Under the pieces are notes generated by a model. The model was not told the DNA's origin. It searched no databases and saw nothing but the letters and a program-made list of their open reading frames with translations. From the NCBI GenBank assembly GCA_041287425.1, contig JBEULG010000027.1:62001-126000 (forward strand): 64,000 nt of DNA. Direction: 5' to 3'. The position numbers and the translations under genes were made by a program. This DNA is from JAFGSI01 sp041287425. Its GTDB lineage: Bacteria > Chloroflexota > Anaerolineae > Anaerolineales > Villigracilaceae. Position 1 is the stretch's first letter. Each line of letters begins with the position of its first letter. Below are positions 42,900 to 49,769 of the stretch, in pieces.

Positions 42900-43811
42900 G
42901 TGGCCGCCTTGCTCGCCGTCTTTGCCAACAACCTGCTGCCCATCCTGCTCATCGCCGCCTGCGGCTTCGCCCTCGGTCGGACGACTCAGGTCGAACCCCG
43001 CACCATCGGCCGGGTGACCTTTAACATCTTCAGCCCCGTGCTCATTTTTCGGCTGTTGACCGACAACCGGCTCGAAATCGGACGCCTGGCCCAAATGCTG
43101 GGCTTTACCTCCGCCGTCTTCTTCCTCATGGGCGGCCTGGCATATCTGACCGGCCGCCTGCTGAAACTGCCGCGCCCCATCCTGACGGCTGTCGTGCTGA
43201 CCGTGGCCATCTCCAACAATGGCAACTACGGCCTGCCGCTAATCGCCTTCGCCTTCGGCGAAGAGGCTATGGCCTACGCCAGCCTCTATTACATCGCCAT
43301 CGCCGTCCTGACCAACACGGTCGGCGTGTTGTGGGCCTCGCTGGGCCGCATGACTCTCAAACAGGCGCTGCTCGGCCTGCTCAAGGTGCCTATGCTCTAC
43401 GCCGTTGGAATCGCCCTCCTCTTCATCCGCACCGGCTGGGTCATCCCCGCGCCGCTCGACCGCACCATCGGCCTCCTGGCCGGCGCGGCCGTCCCCAGCA
43501 TGTTGATTCTGCTCGGCCTGGAACTGTCCCGCTTCGCCTGGAGCAAGCACATCTCGGCCATCGCCGTCAGCCTCGCCCTGCGCCTGCTGGCCGGTCCGCT
43601 GGTCGGCGGCCGCCTGGCCCCCCTCTTTGGCCTGGAGGGCGCTGCCCGCCAGGCAGGCGTCACCCAGACCGCCATGCCCACCGCCGTCATCACCACCGTC
43701 CTGGCCTCCGAATACAACCTCGAGCCGCACCTGGTGACTGCCATCGTCTTCTTCAGCACCATTTTGAGTCCCCTCACGCTCACCCCGCTCCTGTTCCTCC
43801 TGGGAGGCTGA
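42900..43811 (+). CDS. AEC-family transporter (auxin-efflux-carrier type)
   Basis: A 303-residue membrane protein with about ten hydrophobic segments in two halves, each with a polar break (TVAISNNGNYGLPL in the first, TQTAMPTAVITTVLASEY in the second), characteristic of the AEC/BART superfamily. The start is GTG at 42900. Bacterial members carry organic acids such as malate or malonate, but no substrate-specific neighbour is present. It is 11 bp downstream of the HEAT-repeat gene and one base before the gluzincin gene, so all are probably co-transcribed. Confidence 0.9.
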   Translation: MAALLAVFANNLLPILLIAACGFALGRTTQVEPRTIGRVTFNIFSPVLIFRLLTDNRLEIGRLAQMLGFTSAVFFLMGGLAYLTGRLLKLPRPILTAVVLTVAISNNGNYGLPLIAFAFGEEAMAYASLYYIAIAVLTNTVGVLWASLGRMTLKQALLGLLKVPMLYAVGIALLFIRTGWVIPAPLDRTIGLLAGAAVPSMLILLGLELSRFAWSKHISAIAVSLALRLLAGPLVGGRLAPLFGLEGAARQAGVTQTAMPTAVITTVLASEYNLEPHLVTAIVFFSTILSPLTLTPLLFLLGG

Positions 43812-43812
43812 G

Positions 43813-45018
43813 ATGCGTTGCGTTCTACATTCCCTGCTGCTCTGCGGGCTGATCTTGGGCCTCGCCCCCTCGGCCCAGGCGCAAAGTGACGTTGTCATCG
43901 AAGATGTCGGCGTCACGTATCTCTACGGGGAAGAAATCATCTTCTCGGCGCGCCTCCGCGCGGCAGTCCCCATCCAGGCCGCCTACCTCATCTTCCAGGC
44001 AGAGGGCGACCCCATCGCCCGCGTCGTCCCGCTGACCATCGCCGGCGACGGGACGGTTGCCTACACGCACCACATCACCGCAGGCCTCCTGCGCCCCTTC
44101 GCCGTCGTCACCTTCTGGTTTCGGCTCGAATTGAGCGGCGCCCAGGTCTACACCAGCCCGCCCTACAACTTCAAATACGAAGACAACCGCCCTCCCTGGC
44201 AAACCCTCCAGGACGACCAGATTCGCCTGCACTGGTACACCGGCGACACCCCCTTCGGCCAGGCCGCCTTCGACACCGCCCACCGCGGCCTGCAGTCCGT
44301 CGCCGACCTGCTCCCCGTGAACCCGGCGCACCCCATCGACATCTACATCTACCCCACCGCCGCCGACGTCCAGCAGACCCTGGGGCTGGGCGGCGAATCG
44401 TGGGTCGCCGGCCACGCTGACCCCGCCCTGGGCGTGCTGCTCGTCTCCATCGCCCCCGGCGAAGCCCAAAACATCGAAATGGAACGCCAGATTCCACACG
44501 AACTGGCCCACATCCTGCTCTACCAGTACACCGGCAGCGCCTACGAGAACCTGCCCACCTGGCTGATCGAGGGCCTGGCCACCCAGGCCGAACTCTACCC
44601 CAACGCCGACTACAACTACATCCTCTCGGTCGCCAGCCAGAACGACACCCTGATTCCAATCGCCAACCTGTGCGGCCCCTTCCCGGCCGATGTGTCCGGC
44701 GCCATGCTGGCTTACGCCCAGTCCGGTTCGTTCGTCGGCTACCTGCGCCAGACCTACGGCGCCTCCGGCCTGCACGCCCTGCTGGACGCCTACGCCGACG
44801 GCCTGGACTGCGAGCGGGGCGCCATGCGCGCCCTCGGCCTGCCGCTCTCTCAACTGGACCTGCGCTGGCGGCAGGCCGTCCTCGGCGAAGACGTCGCCAG
44901 CGTGGCCTGGCAAAACCTGGCCCCTTATTTCATCCTCCTGGCCCTCATGCTGGCCATCCCGCTGTGGCGCATCGGCGCCCGCCGCGAGAAAGGACAAGAT
45001 GTCAGACCCAAACGCTAA
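43813..45018 (+). CDS. Secreted, membrane-anchored gluzincin peptidase (MA-like)
   Basis: A 401-residue protein with an N-terminal signal peptide cut near SAQAQS, an immunoglobulin-like region, and a peptidase domain. The zinc motif HELAH (H229, E230, H233) is followed by PTWLIEGLATQAE, whose Glu is the expected third ligand. A hydrophobic segment near the C-terminus (FILLALMLAIPLW) followed by basic residues anchors it with the active domain outside. GGAGG precedes the start. The substrate is unknown. A larger lipoprotein with the same HExxH...E layout lies at 46185. Confidence 0.88.
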   Translation: MRCVLHSLLLCGLILGLAPSAQAQSDVVIEDVGVTYLYGEEIIFSARLRAAVPIQAAYLIFQAEGDPIARVVPLTIAGDGTVAYTHHITAGLLRPFAVVTFWFRLELSGAQVYTSPPYNFKYEDNRPPWQTLQDDQIRLHWYTGDTPFGQAAFDTAHRGLQSVADLLPVNPAHPIDIYIYPTAADVQQTLGLGGESWVAGHADPALGVLLVSIAPGEAQNIEMERQIPHELAHILLYQYTGSAYENLPTWLIEGLATQAELYPNADYNYILSVASQNDTLIPIANLCGPFPADVSGAMLAYAQSGSFVGYLRQTYGASGLHALLDAYADGLDCERGAMRALGLPLSQLDLRWRQAVLGEDVASVAWQNLAPYFILLALMLAIPLWRIGARREKGQDVRPKR

Positions 45019-45292
45019 GACCCGCCTGCACATCTGGGTACAGGGCCTCGTCCAGGGCGTGGGATTCCGCGCCTTCGTGATTCAAAACGCCTTTCGGCTG
45101 GGGCTGAAAGCCTGGGCGCGCAACGTCGGCTACGACCGGGTCGAAATCGCCGCCGAAGGCCCCCGGCCCGTCCTGGAAAAATTCGCCGAAATCGTGGTCG
45201 CCGGGCCGCGCGCCGCCCGCGTCGAGAAACATTCCATCGAATGGGAAACCCCCACCGGCCGCTTCGACGACCCCGACGCCAGCACCCCCTGA
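44999..45292 (+). CDS. acyP: Acylphosphatase
   Basis: A 97-residue ferredoxin-like enzyme that hydrolyses acyl phosphates. The motif VQGLVQGVGFRAFV holds the catalytic Arg, and KAWARNVGYDRVEIAAEG holds the catalytic Asn, within the usual two-motif layout. The start at 44999 overlaps the upstream peptidase gene by 20 bp. Length is normal for the family. Confidence 0.93.
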   Translation: MSDPNAKTRLHIWVQGLVQGVGFRAFVIQNAFRLGLKAWARNVGYDRVEIAAEGPRPVLEKFAEIVVAGPRAARVEKHSIEWETPTGRFDDPDASTP

Positions 45293-45301
45293 CCTGCCGC
45301 C

Positions 45302-46009
45302 TCAGGCAAACCCCAGCCCCCTTTCCTTGAGCGAAACCCAGCGCCCCTGGCCGATGACCAGGTGATCGAGCACATCCACGTCCAGCAGCCGCCCGGCCTG
45401 GACGATGGCGCGCGTCACGGCCACATCGTCCGGGCTGGGGGTCGGATCGCCGCTCGGATGGTTGTGCGCCACCAGAATGGCCGCCGCCCCGCGCCGGATG
45501 GCGGCCTTGAAGACCTCGCCCACATGGACTTGGGCGCTGTTGACCGAGCCTTTATACACCTCCACGATGTCCAGCAACCGGTTGCGCGTGTCGAGCAGCA
45601 AGACGCGCAAGTGTTCCTGCTCGAAGGCAGACATTTCATAAGACACCAGCGCCGCGGCGTCGGCCGGGCTGTTGATGACGGGACGTTCCTCCGGCGCCTC
45701 GAGCGTCAGGCGGCGGCCAAGTTCAATCGCCGCCTTGATCTGGGCCGCCTTGGCTGCCCCAACCCCATGCTGGTTGCACAAATCCTCGAAAGGGGCGCGG
45801 TGCAGGCCCGTCAGCCCGCCAAACGCCGCCAGCAGCCGCTGTCCCATCTGGACGGCGCTTTCCCCCGCCACGCCCACCCGCAGCAGGATGGCCAGCAATT
45901 CGGCGCTGCTCAGCGCCTGAGGCCCCAAACTGGCCAGGCGCTCGCGCGGCCGGTCGGAAGCAGGCAAATCGGCAATGCGGTAAACGGGTCGAGGTGCCGA
46001 AACGTTCAT
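45302..46009 (-). CDS. radC: RadC-family JAB/MPN protein
   Basis: A 235-residue protein with an N-terminal helix-hairpin-helix-like part (GPQALSSAELLAILLRVG) and a C-terminal JAB metallo-domain: HVGEVFKAAIRRGAAAILVAHNHPSGDPTPS carries the HxHxnD-type zinc ligands (HNHPSGDPTPSPDD, about 186-199). The function of RadC is not settled despite its name; links with DNA processing and mobile elements have been suggested. AGGAGG lies before the ATG. It is convergent with acyP, 9 bp apart. Confidence 0.95.
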   Translation of the reverse strand: MNVSAPRPVYRIADLPASDRPRERLASLGPQALSSAELLAILLRVGVAGESAVQMGQRLLAAFGGLTGLHRAPFEDLCNQHGVGAAKAAQIKAAIELGRRLTLEAPEERPVINSPADAAALVSYEMSAFEQEHLRVLLLDTRNRLLDIVEVYKGSVNSAQVHVGEVFKAAIRRGAAAILVAHNHPSGDPTPSPDDVAVTRAIVQAGRLLDVDVLDHLVIGQGRWVSLKERGLGFA

Positions 46010-46111
46010 GCAATTCCCTCCTGAGATTGAAGTCCAGGTCCAATTTTACGACAGAATCCGAGCCTCCGGCGCGCCTGTCCGCCGCTGGCAAGGTCGCCGG
46101 TAGTACTAATG

Positions 46112-46132
46112 AGTCAAATTTTTTGATTGACT
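46112..46132. promoter_or_regulatory. Palindrome over the -35 box of the lipoprotein peptidase gene
   Basis: AGTCAA and TTGACT arms surround an A/T-rich centre. The right arm is the -35 box itself, so a protein bound here would block the promoter. Confidence 0.4.
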
Positions 46133-46155
46133 TAATATCACTATTTAGGTAGTAT
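46127..46155 (+). promoter_or_regulatory. Promoter of the lipoprotein peptidase gene
   Basis: TTGACT (46127-46132), a 17-nt spacer and TAGTAT (46150-46155), then AAGGAGG before the ATG at 46185. It is one of the few near-consensus promoters in the window and lies in a locally AT-rich patch. Confidence 0.7.
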
Positions 46156-46184
46156 ATGCCCAAAAATATCAAGGAGGAAAACTC

Positions 46185-48290
46185 ATGAAAAGCGCTTTAT
46201 TCAAACTGGCCTCTTTATCTGTTGTCCTCATCCTCATCCTGACGGCCTGCCGCCTGCCCAACGCGACGACCCCCGAACCGGTCACTCCTACCCCGGCCGA
46301 GCCAGCCTCGACCGAAGTGCCGGCCCCGGAGACGCTCCCGACCGGCTTCACCGACTTGCTCGAGGCCAAGGTCGCCTCCGGTGAGTGGACCTACGAAGAA
46401 GGGCTGGTCATTTTGCTCAAACTCTTCGCCGGCGAGATTCAAGCGGCCGAGGCCTCGCTGGGGCCGGGCGTCCTCGAAGCCGAGGGCAGCGGAGTACTCG
46501 ACCTGGCAATCGAATACTTGCAAACCGGCACAGACCAGGCGGTCAAAGCCGAAATCACCCGCCTGTTGAACATTCTCGTCCCATCCCAGGCCGTCCTCGA
46601 CCAGTATTCGATTCCCGCCGAGCAGGCCAGCCGCCGCCCTCCCGGCGTCGCCGCCCCCCTCCGCCAGGAACTGAACTGCGCCACCTTATGGGCAAACGGT
46701 TTCCCCGATAACCGTGACCCCTCCTTCCGTTGCTTTATGCACGGCGGGGGAGAGGTCGCCGGTCAGCAATTTCGTGTCTATTATCCCCTGGAGTGGCGCG
46801 ACGATGCGAGATTGATAGGCTACTATGAAATCACGCTCGATGCCGCTGCGGCCTCGCTCAATACCTATCGTGCTTATGGCGAGATTCGGCCGATTTATTT
46901 CGTCTTCACCCAGCGAGACCACATCGAGAATCCTGTCACCACCCTGGCAGTCGCCTCATGGTCTCACTTTCAGCCGGGTGAAGCCTGCCCGGTGATTATC
47001 TACCCACGGGCGTTTGAGTTGCACCGCCCCGAGTTCCAACAGATAATTGCCCACGAGATCTTCCACTGCTTCGAAGCCTGGAACCTGCGCGACCAGGGCA
47101 TTGGGGCCGGTTACACCTCCTCCAAATGGTGGGTAGAAGGCGCGGCTGAATATTTCAGCAATGTGGTCTATCCCTCGGTGAACTACGAGTACCGCTTCGC
47201 TGCCAGTCTTTCGAGCCGCTCGAATACGGAACCGCTGACCAGCATGACCTATGAGAACTTCGCTTTCTTCCAATTTCTGGGCAACCGCTCCGGCCCGGCC
47301 GGCGTGATTGCTTTCCTGCGCCAGATGCCGGTCGTCTCCGGCATAGACCACCAACTGAGCGCGCTTTCCGGCGTGCCGGGGATAGAGGATACCTGGGAGG
47401 AATTCGCACGCGCCCTGTTCGACGCCACCCTCTTGGACAGCGACGGTTCGGTGGCAAATATCCCCCTCAGTTACACCACCGAATTCAGGTTCGCCGAAGC
47501 CGGCAGCACAACCCTGAGCGGCAAACCTTTCGTGCTGGCGCGTCACAGGCTCATCTTTACTGAAGAGCAGGAATTCCCCGTCAGCGTAACCACGGCCGGT
47601 CCGGGAAGGTCGGCGGCCCGGCTCAGTGGCACGCGTGACCCCTGGCTGCCGCTGCCGGCAACGATTGCCGCATGCGGCGAGGCGGGCTATCTGGTTTACA
47701 CGCTCACCACGACCGTCGGCGCCGAGCGCACCGAAACGGTGACCGTCGCCCCGCCGACAGAGCACCCCTGCGACCGATGCGTGGTCGGTCAATGGCGCTC
47801 CACGCCGGAAAGCGTACTGGCCTACTTCCGCTCCATCATCGCCCAAACCGGCGACGGCTCGGCCTCTGTTTACGTAGAAGAAGTCTCTGGGGCGATGGTG
47901 GCAGAATTCCGGACCGACGGCATGGCAGTGGCCGGCTACGACAACCTGGTCGTCCATCAGGTGGTGACCGGCAGCGGAGTCCTGGGCGGCCCAGCCATTG
48001 AAACCGATATGTTCATCTCGTTCAGCGGCACCTCCAGCGGCAGGTACACGGCCGACGGGACAAACATCACCGGTTCGGGCCCCGGCACAGGGATTGTCGT
48101 CACCGTGGACACCTACGTCAACAATCAATTCATGGGGACGAACACCCTCCCGATTCGTCCGGAGGATTTCCCCGCCGGCGCGCCGCTCCCGACGCGCTAT
48201 ACCTGCTCTGGGAATACGCTGACCATGTGGCCGCCGGTGAGCGGCGTTCCGAATGTCGCTCCCATCGAGTATCGCCGCGTCAGCCCATAG
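46185..48290 (+). CDS. Large lipoprotein metallopeptidase (HExxH gluzincin-like)
   Basis: A 701-residue protein with lipobox ILTAC (Cys22) and a Thr/Pro/Glu-rich linker. A helical region follows, then a peptidase-like domain: AHEIFHCFE (H290, H294) with WWVEGAAEYF about 30 residues later giving the third ligand. The C-terminal 300 residues are beta-rich, with a CGEAGY...CDRCVVGQW segment (paired cysteines) and a lipocalin-like stretch VGQWRSTPESVLAYF. Excellent Shine-Dalgarno AAGGAGG. Substrate unknown; a role in cell-surface proteolysis is likely. Confidence 0.85.
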   Translation: MKSALFKLASLSVVLILILTACRLPNATTPEPVTPTPAEPASTEVPAPETLPTGFTDLLEAKVASGEWTYEEGLVILLKLFAGEIQAAEASLGPGVLEAEGSGVLDLAIEYLQTGTDQAVKAEITRLLNILVPSQAVLDQYSIPAEQASRRPPGVAAPLRQELNCATLWANGFPDNRDPSFRCFMHGGGEVAGQQFRVYYPLEWRDDARLIGYYEITLDAAAASLNTYRAYGEIRPIYFVFTQRDHIENPVTTLAVASWSHFQPGEACPVIIYPRAFELHRPEFQQIIAHEIFHCFEAWNLRDQGIGAGYTSSKWWVEGAAEYFSNVVYPSVNYEYRFAASLSSRSNTEPLTSMTYENFAFFQFLGNRSGPAGVIAFLRQMPVVSGIDHQLSALSGVPGIEDTWEEFARALFDATLLDSDGSVANIPLSYTTEFRFAEAGSTTLSGKPFVLARHRLIFTEEQEFPVSVTTAGPGRSAARLSGTRDPWLPLPATIAACGEAGYLVYTLTTTVGAERTETVTVAPPTEHPCDRCVVGQWRSTPESVLAYFRSIIAQTGDGSASVYVEEVSGAMVAEFRTDGMAVAGYDNLVVHQVVTGSGVLGGPAIETDMFISFSGTSSGRYTADGTNITGSGPGTGIVVTVDTYVNNQFMGTNTLPIRPEDFPAGAPLPTRYTCSGNTLTMWPPVSGVPNVAPIEYRRVSP

Positions 48291-48328
48291 GCAGCCCCGG
48301 TCAAAAATAGAATCGATTCGACCTGCCC

Positions 48329-48356
48329 TTGACAGACGCCCAAAACTGCGGATAAT
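48329..48356 (+). promoter_or_regulatory. Promoter of the pheST leader
   Basis: TTGACA (48329-48334), 16-nt spacer, GATAAT (48351-48356). Transcription would start near 48363, shortly before the T-box domain. Confidence 0.7.
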
Positions 48357-48399
48357 AACCACCAACCCATTTGCCCAACGGCGATGACGGAGAAAAGTA

Positions 48400-48661
48400 G
48401 GCCAGCAGAGGACGACAGGGAGGCCGGGGCGCAGACTGAGACCCCCGCCCGCCGCGAACCTGGCCGAAGTTCCCTCCTGAGCCGCTCCGGGGAACGCGGC
48501 GCAAGCCGTCAGTAGTTGGAGCCGCACTCCCAGCGTTAACGGGGCAGCCGATGATGGTCGGCGCTGAGTGGACCTGCCCCGGCGCTTGCGCGCCGGGAGG
48601 TCAAGTTGGGTGGTACCGCGGGAAATCCCCTCCCGTCCCAGAATGGACGGGAGATTCTTTG
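48400..48661 (+). ncRNA. T-box riboswitch controlling pheST
   Basis: The invariant T-box sequence GGGTGGTACCGCGG lies at 48608-48621 and is followed by a 9-bp terminator stem (48630-48638 / 48645-48653) and ATTCTTT. This motif is where the free 3' end of an uncharged tRNA pairs to form the antiterminator. Upstream stem I sequences with a CAGTAG element near 48510 fit the family, but the exact specifier codon (expected UUC for Phe) was not proven. When uncharged tRNA-Phe accumulates, pheS and pheT are expressed. The 5' boundary is approximate. Confidence 0.9.
48630..48661 (+). terminator. T-box-controlled terminator upstream of pheS
   Basis: CTCCCGTCC / GGACGGGAG stem with a 6-nt loop and ATTCTTT tail; the left arm overlaps the region sequestered in the antiterminator. 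Confidence 0.85.
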
Positions 48662-48701
48662 TTAACCACAAAGGCGAACGGCCACATTTTTGGAGGCATG
48701 T

Positions 48702-49760
48702 ATGCAAGAGAAACTGAAGGAAATCGAAACCACAGCCCTGGCAGCCCTCGAAACCGTCCAGGACGAAGCCGCCCTGGAGGCCTGGCGCGTCACCTACCTG
48801 GGCCGCTCCTCGGCGCTGATGAACCTCTTCGGCGCGCTGGGCACCCTCTCGAAGGAGGAACGTCCGCTCATCGGCCAGGCGGCCAACGCCGTCAAGAAGG
48901 CGCTCGAATCGGCCCTGGAGGCGCGCCGCGCCGCGCTGAAAGAAGCCGCCCTGCAGCGCTCCCTGGCGGGCGAACGGCTGGATGTCAGCCTGCCCGGCCG
49001 TCCGCTGCCACGCGGCCGCCTGCACCCCGATACGCAGACGCTGCGCGAAATCTACCGCGTCTTCGGCGAGATGGGCTTCCAGGTCTACCGCGCCCGCGAG
49101 GTCGAGACCGACGAGTACAACTACCAGTTGCTCAACTTTCCCATCGGTCACCCGGCGCGCGATATGCAGGACACCTACTTCATCGCGGCCGAAGGGCGCG
49201 GCGACAACCCCCTCCTGCTGCGCACCCACACCTCCCCCGGCCAGATTCGCTCGATGCGCGCCTTCTCGGCCATGAACCCGGCCGACCCGCCCCCCGTGCG
49301 CATCATCCTGCCCGGCATGTGTTACCGCTACGAGCAGGTCACCACCCGCCACGAGACGCAATTCGACCAGGTGGAAGGGCTGGCCGTCGGGCCGGGCATC
49401 ACCTTCAGCGACCTGAAAGGTACGCTGGCCGACTTCGCCCGGCGCATGTTCGGGCAGCGCGTCCGCACCCGCTTCCGCGCCTCCTACTTCCCCTTCACCG
49501 AACCAAGCGCCGAGTTCGACGTCGAATGCTTCCTGTGCAGCGGCGCCGGCTGCAACGTGTGCAAGGGCGCCGGCTGGCTGGAAATCGGCGGCTGCGGCAT
49601 GGTTCACCCGGTCGTCTTGCAAAACGGCGGCTACGACCCGGCCCGCTACACCGGCTTCGCCTTCGGCCTCGGCCCGCAGCGCATCGCCATGCTGCGCCAC
49701 CACATCGAAGACATCCGCTACTTCTGGCAAAACGACCTGCGCTTCCTGGAACAATTTTAG
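48702..49760 (+). CDS. pheS: Phenylalanyl-tRNA synthetase alpha subunit
   Basis: A 352-residue class II synthetase subunit. An N-terminal coiled coil binds tRNA. Then come LPRGRLHPDTQTLREIYRVF, motif 2 (MCYRYEQVTTRHETQFDQVEG, residues split around the Arg) and motif 3 (GFAFGLGPQRIAMLRH). GGAGG is 7 nt before the ATG at 48702; an in-frame TTG at 48690 was not used. Four Cys in CFLCSGAGCNVCKGAG may bind zinc, as in some Chloroflexi and other bacterial PheS. It pairs with the beta subunit 9 bp downstream, and both are under the T-box. Confidence 0.96.
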   Translation: MQEKLKEIETTALAALETVQDEAALEAWRVTYLGRSSALMNLFGALGTLSKEERPLIGQAANAVKKALESALEARRAALKEAALQRSLAGERLDVSLPGRPLPRGRLHPDTQTLREIYRVFGEMGFQVYRAREVETDEYNYQLLNFPIGHPARDMQDTYFIAAEGRGDNPLLLRTHTSPGQIRSMRAFSAMNPADPPPVRIILPGMCYRYEQVTTRHETQFDQVEGLAVGPGITFSDLKGTLADFARRMFGQRVRTRFRASYFPFTEPSAEFDVECFLCSGAGCNVCKGAGWLEIGGCGMVHPVVLQNGGYDPARYTGFAFGLGPQRIAMLRHHIEDIRYFWQNDLRFLEQF

Positions 49761-49769
49761 GAGTCCGTC

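Larger units (their letters stand above)
48291..48701 (+). other. pheST leader region (promoter plus T-box), no protein gene
   Basis: The 411-bp gap between the lipoprotein peptidase gene and pheS is filled by a promoter and a T-box leader RNA, listed separately. Stop codons in all frames and the RNA motifs leave no room for a protein gene. Confidence 0.7.
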
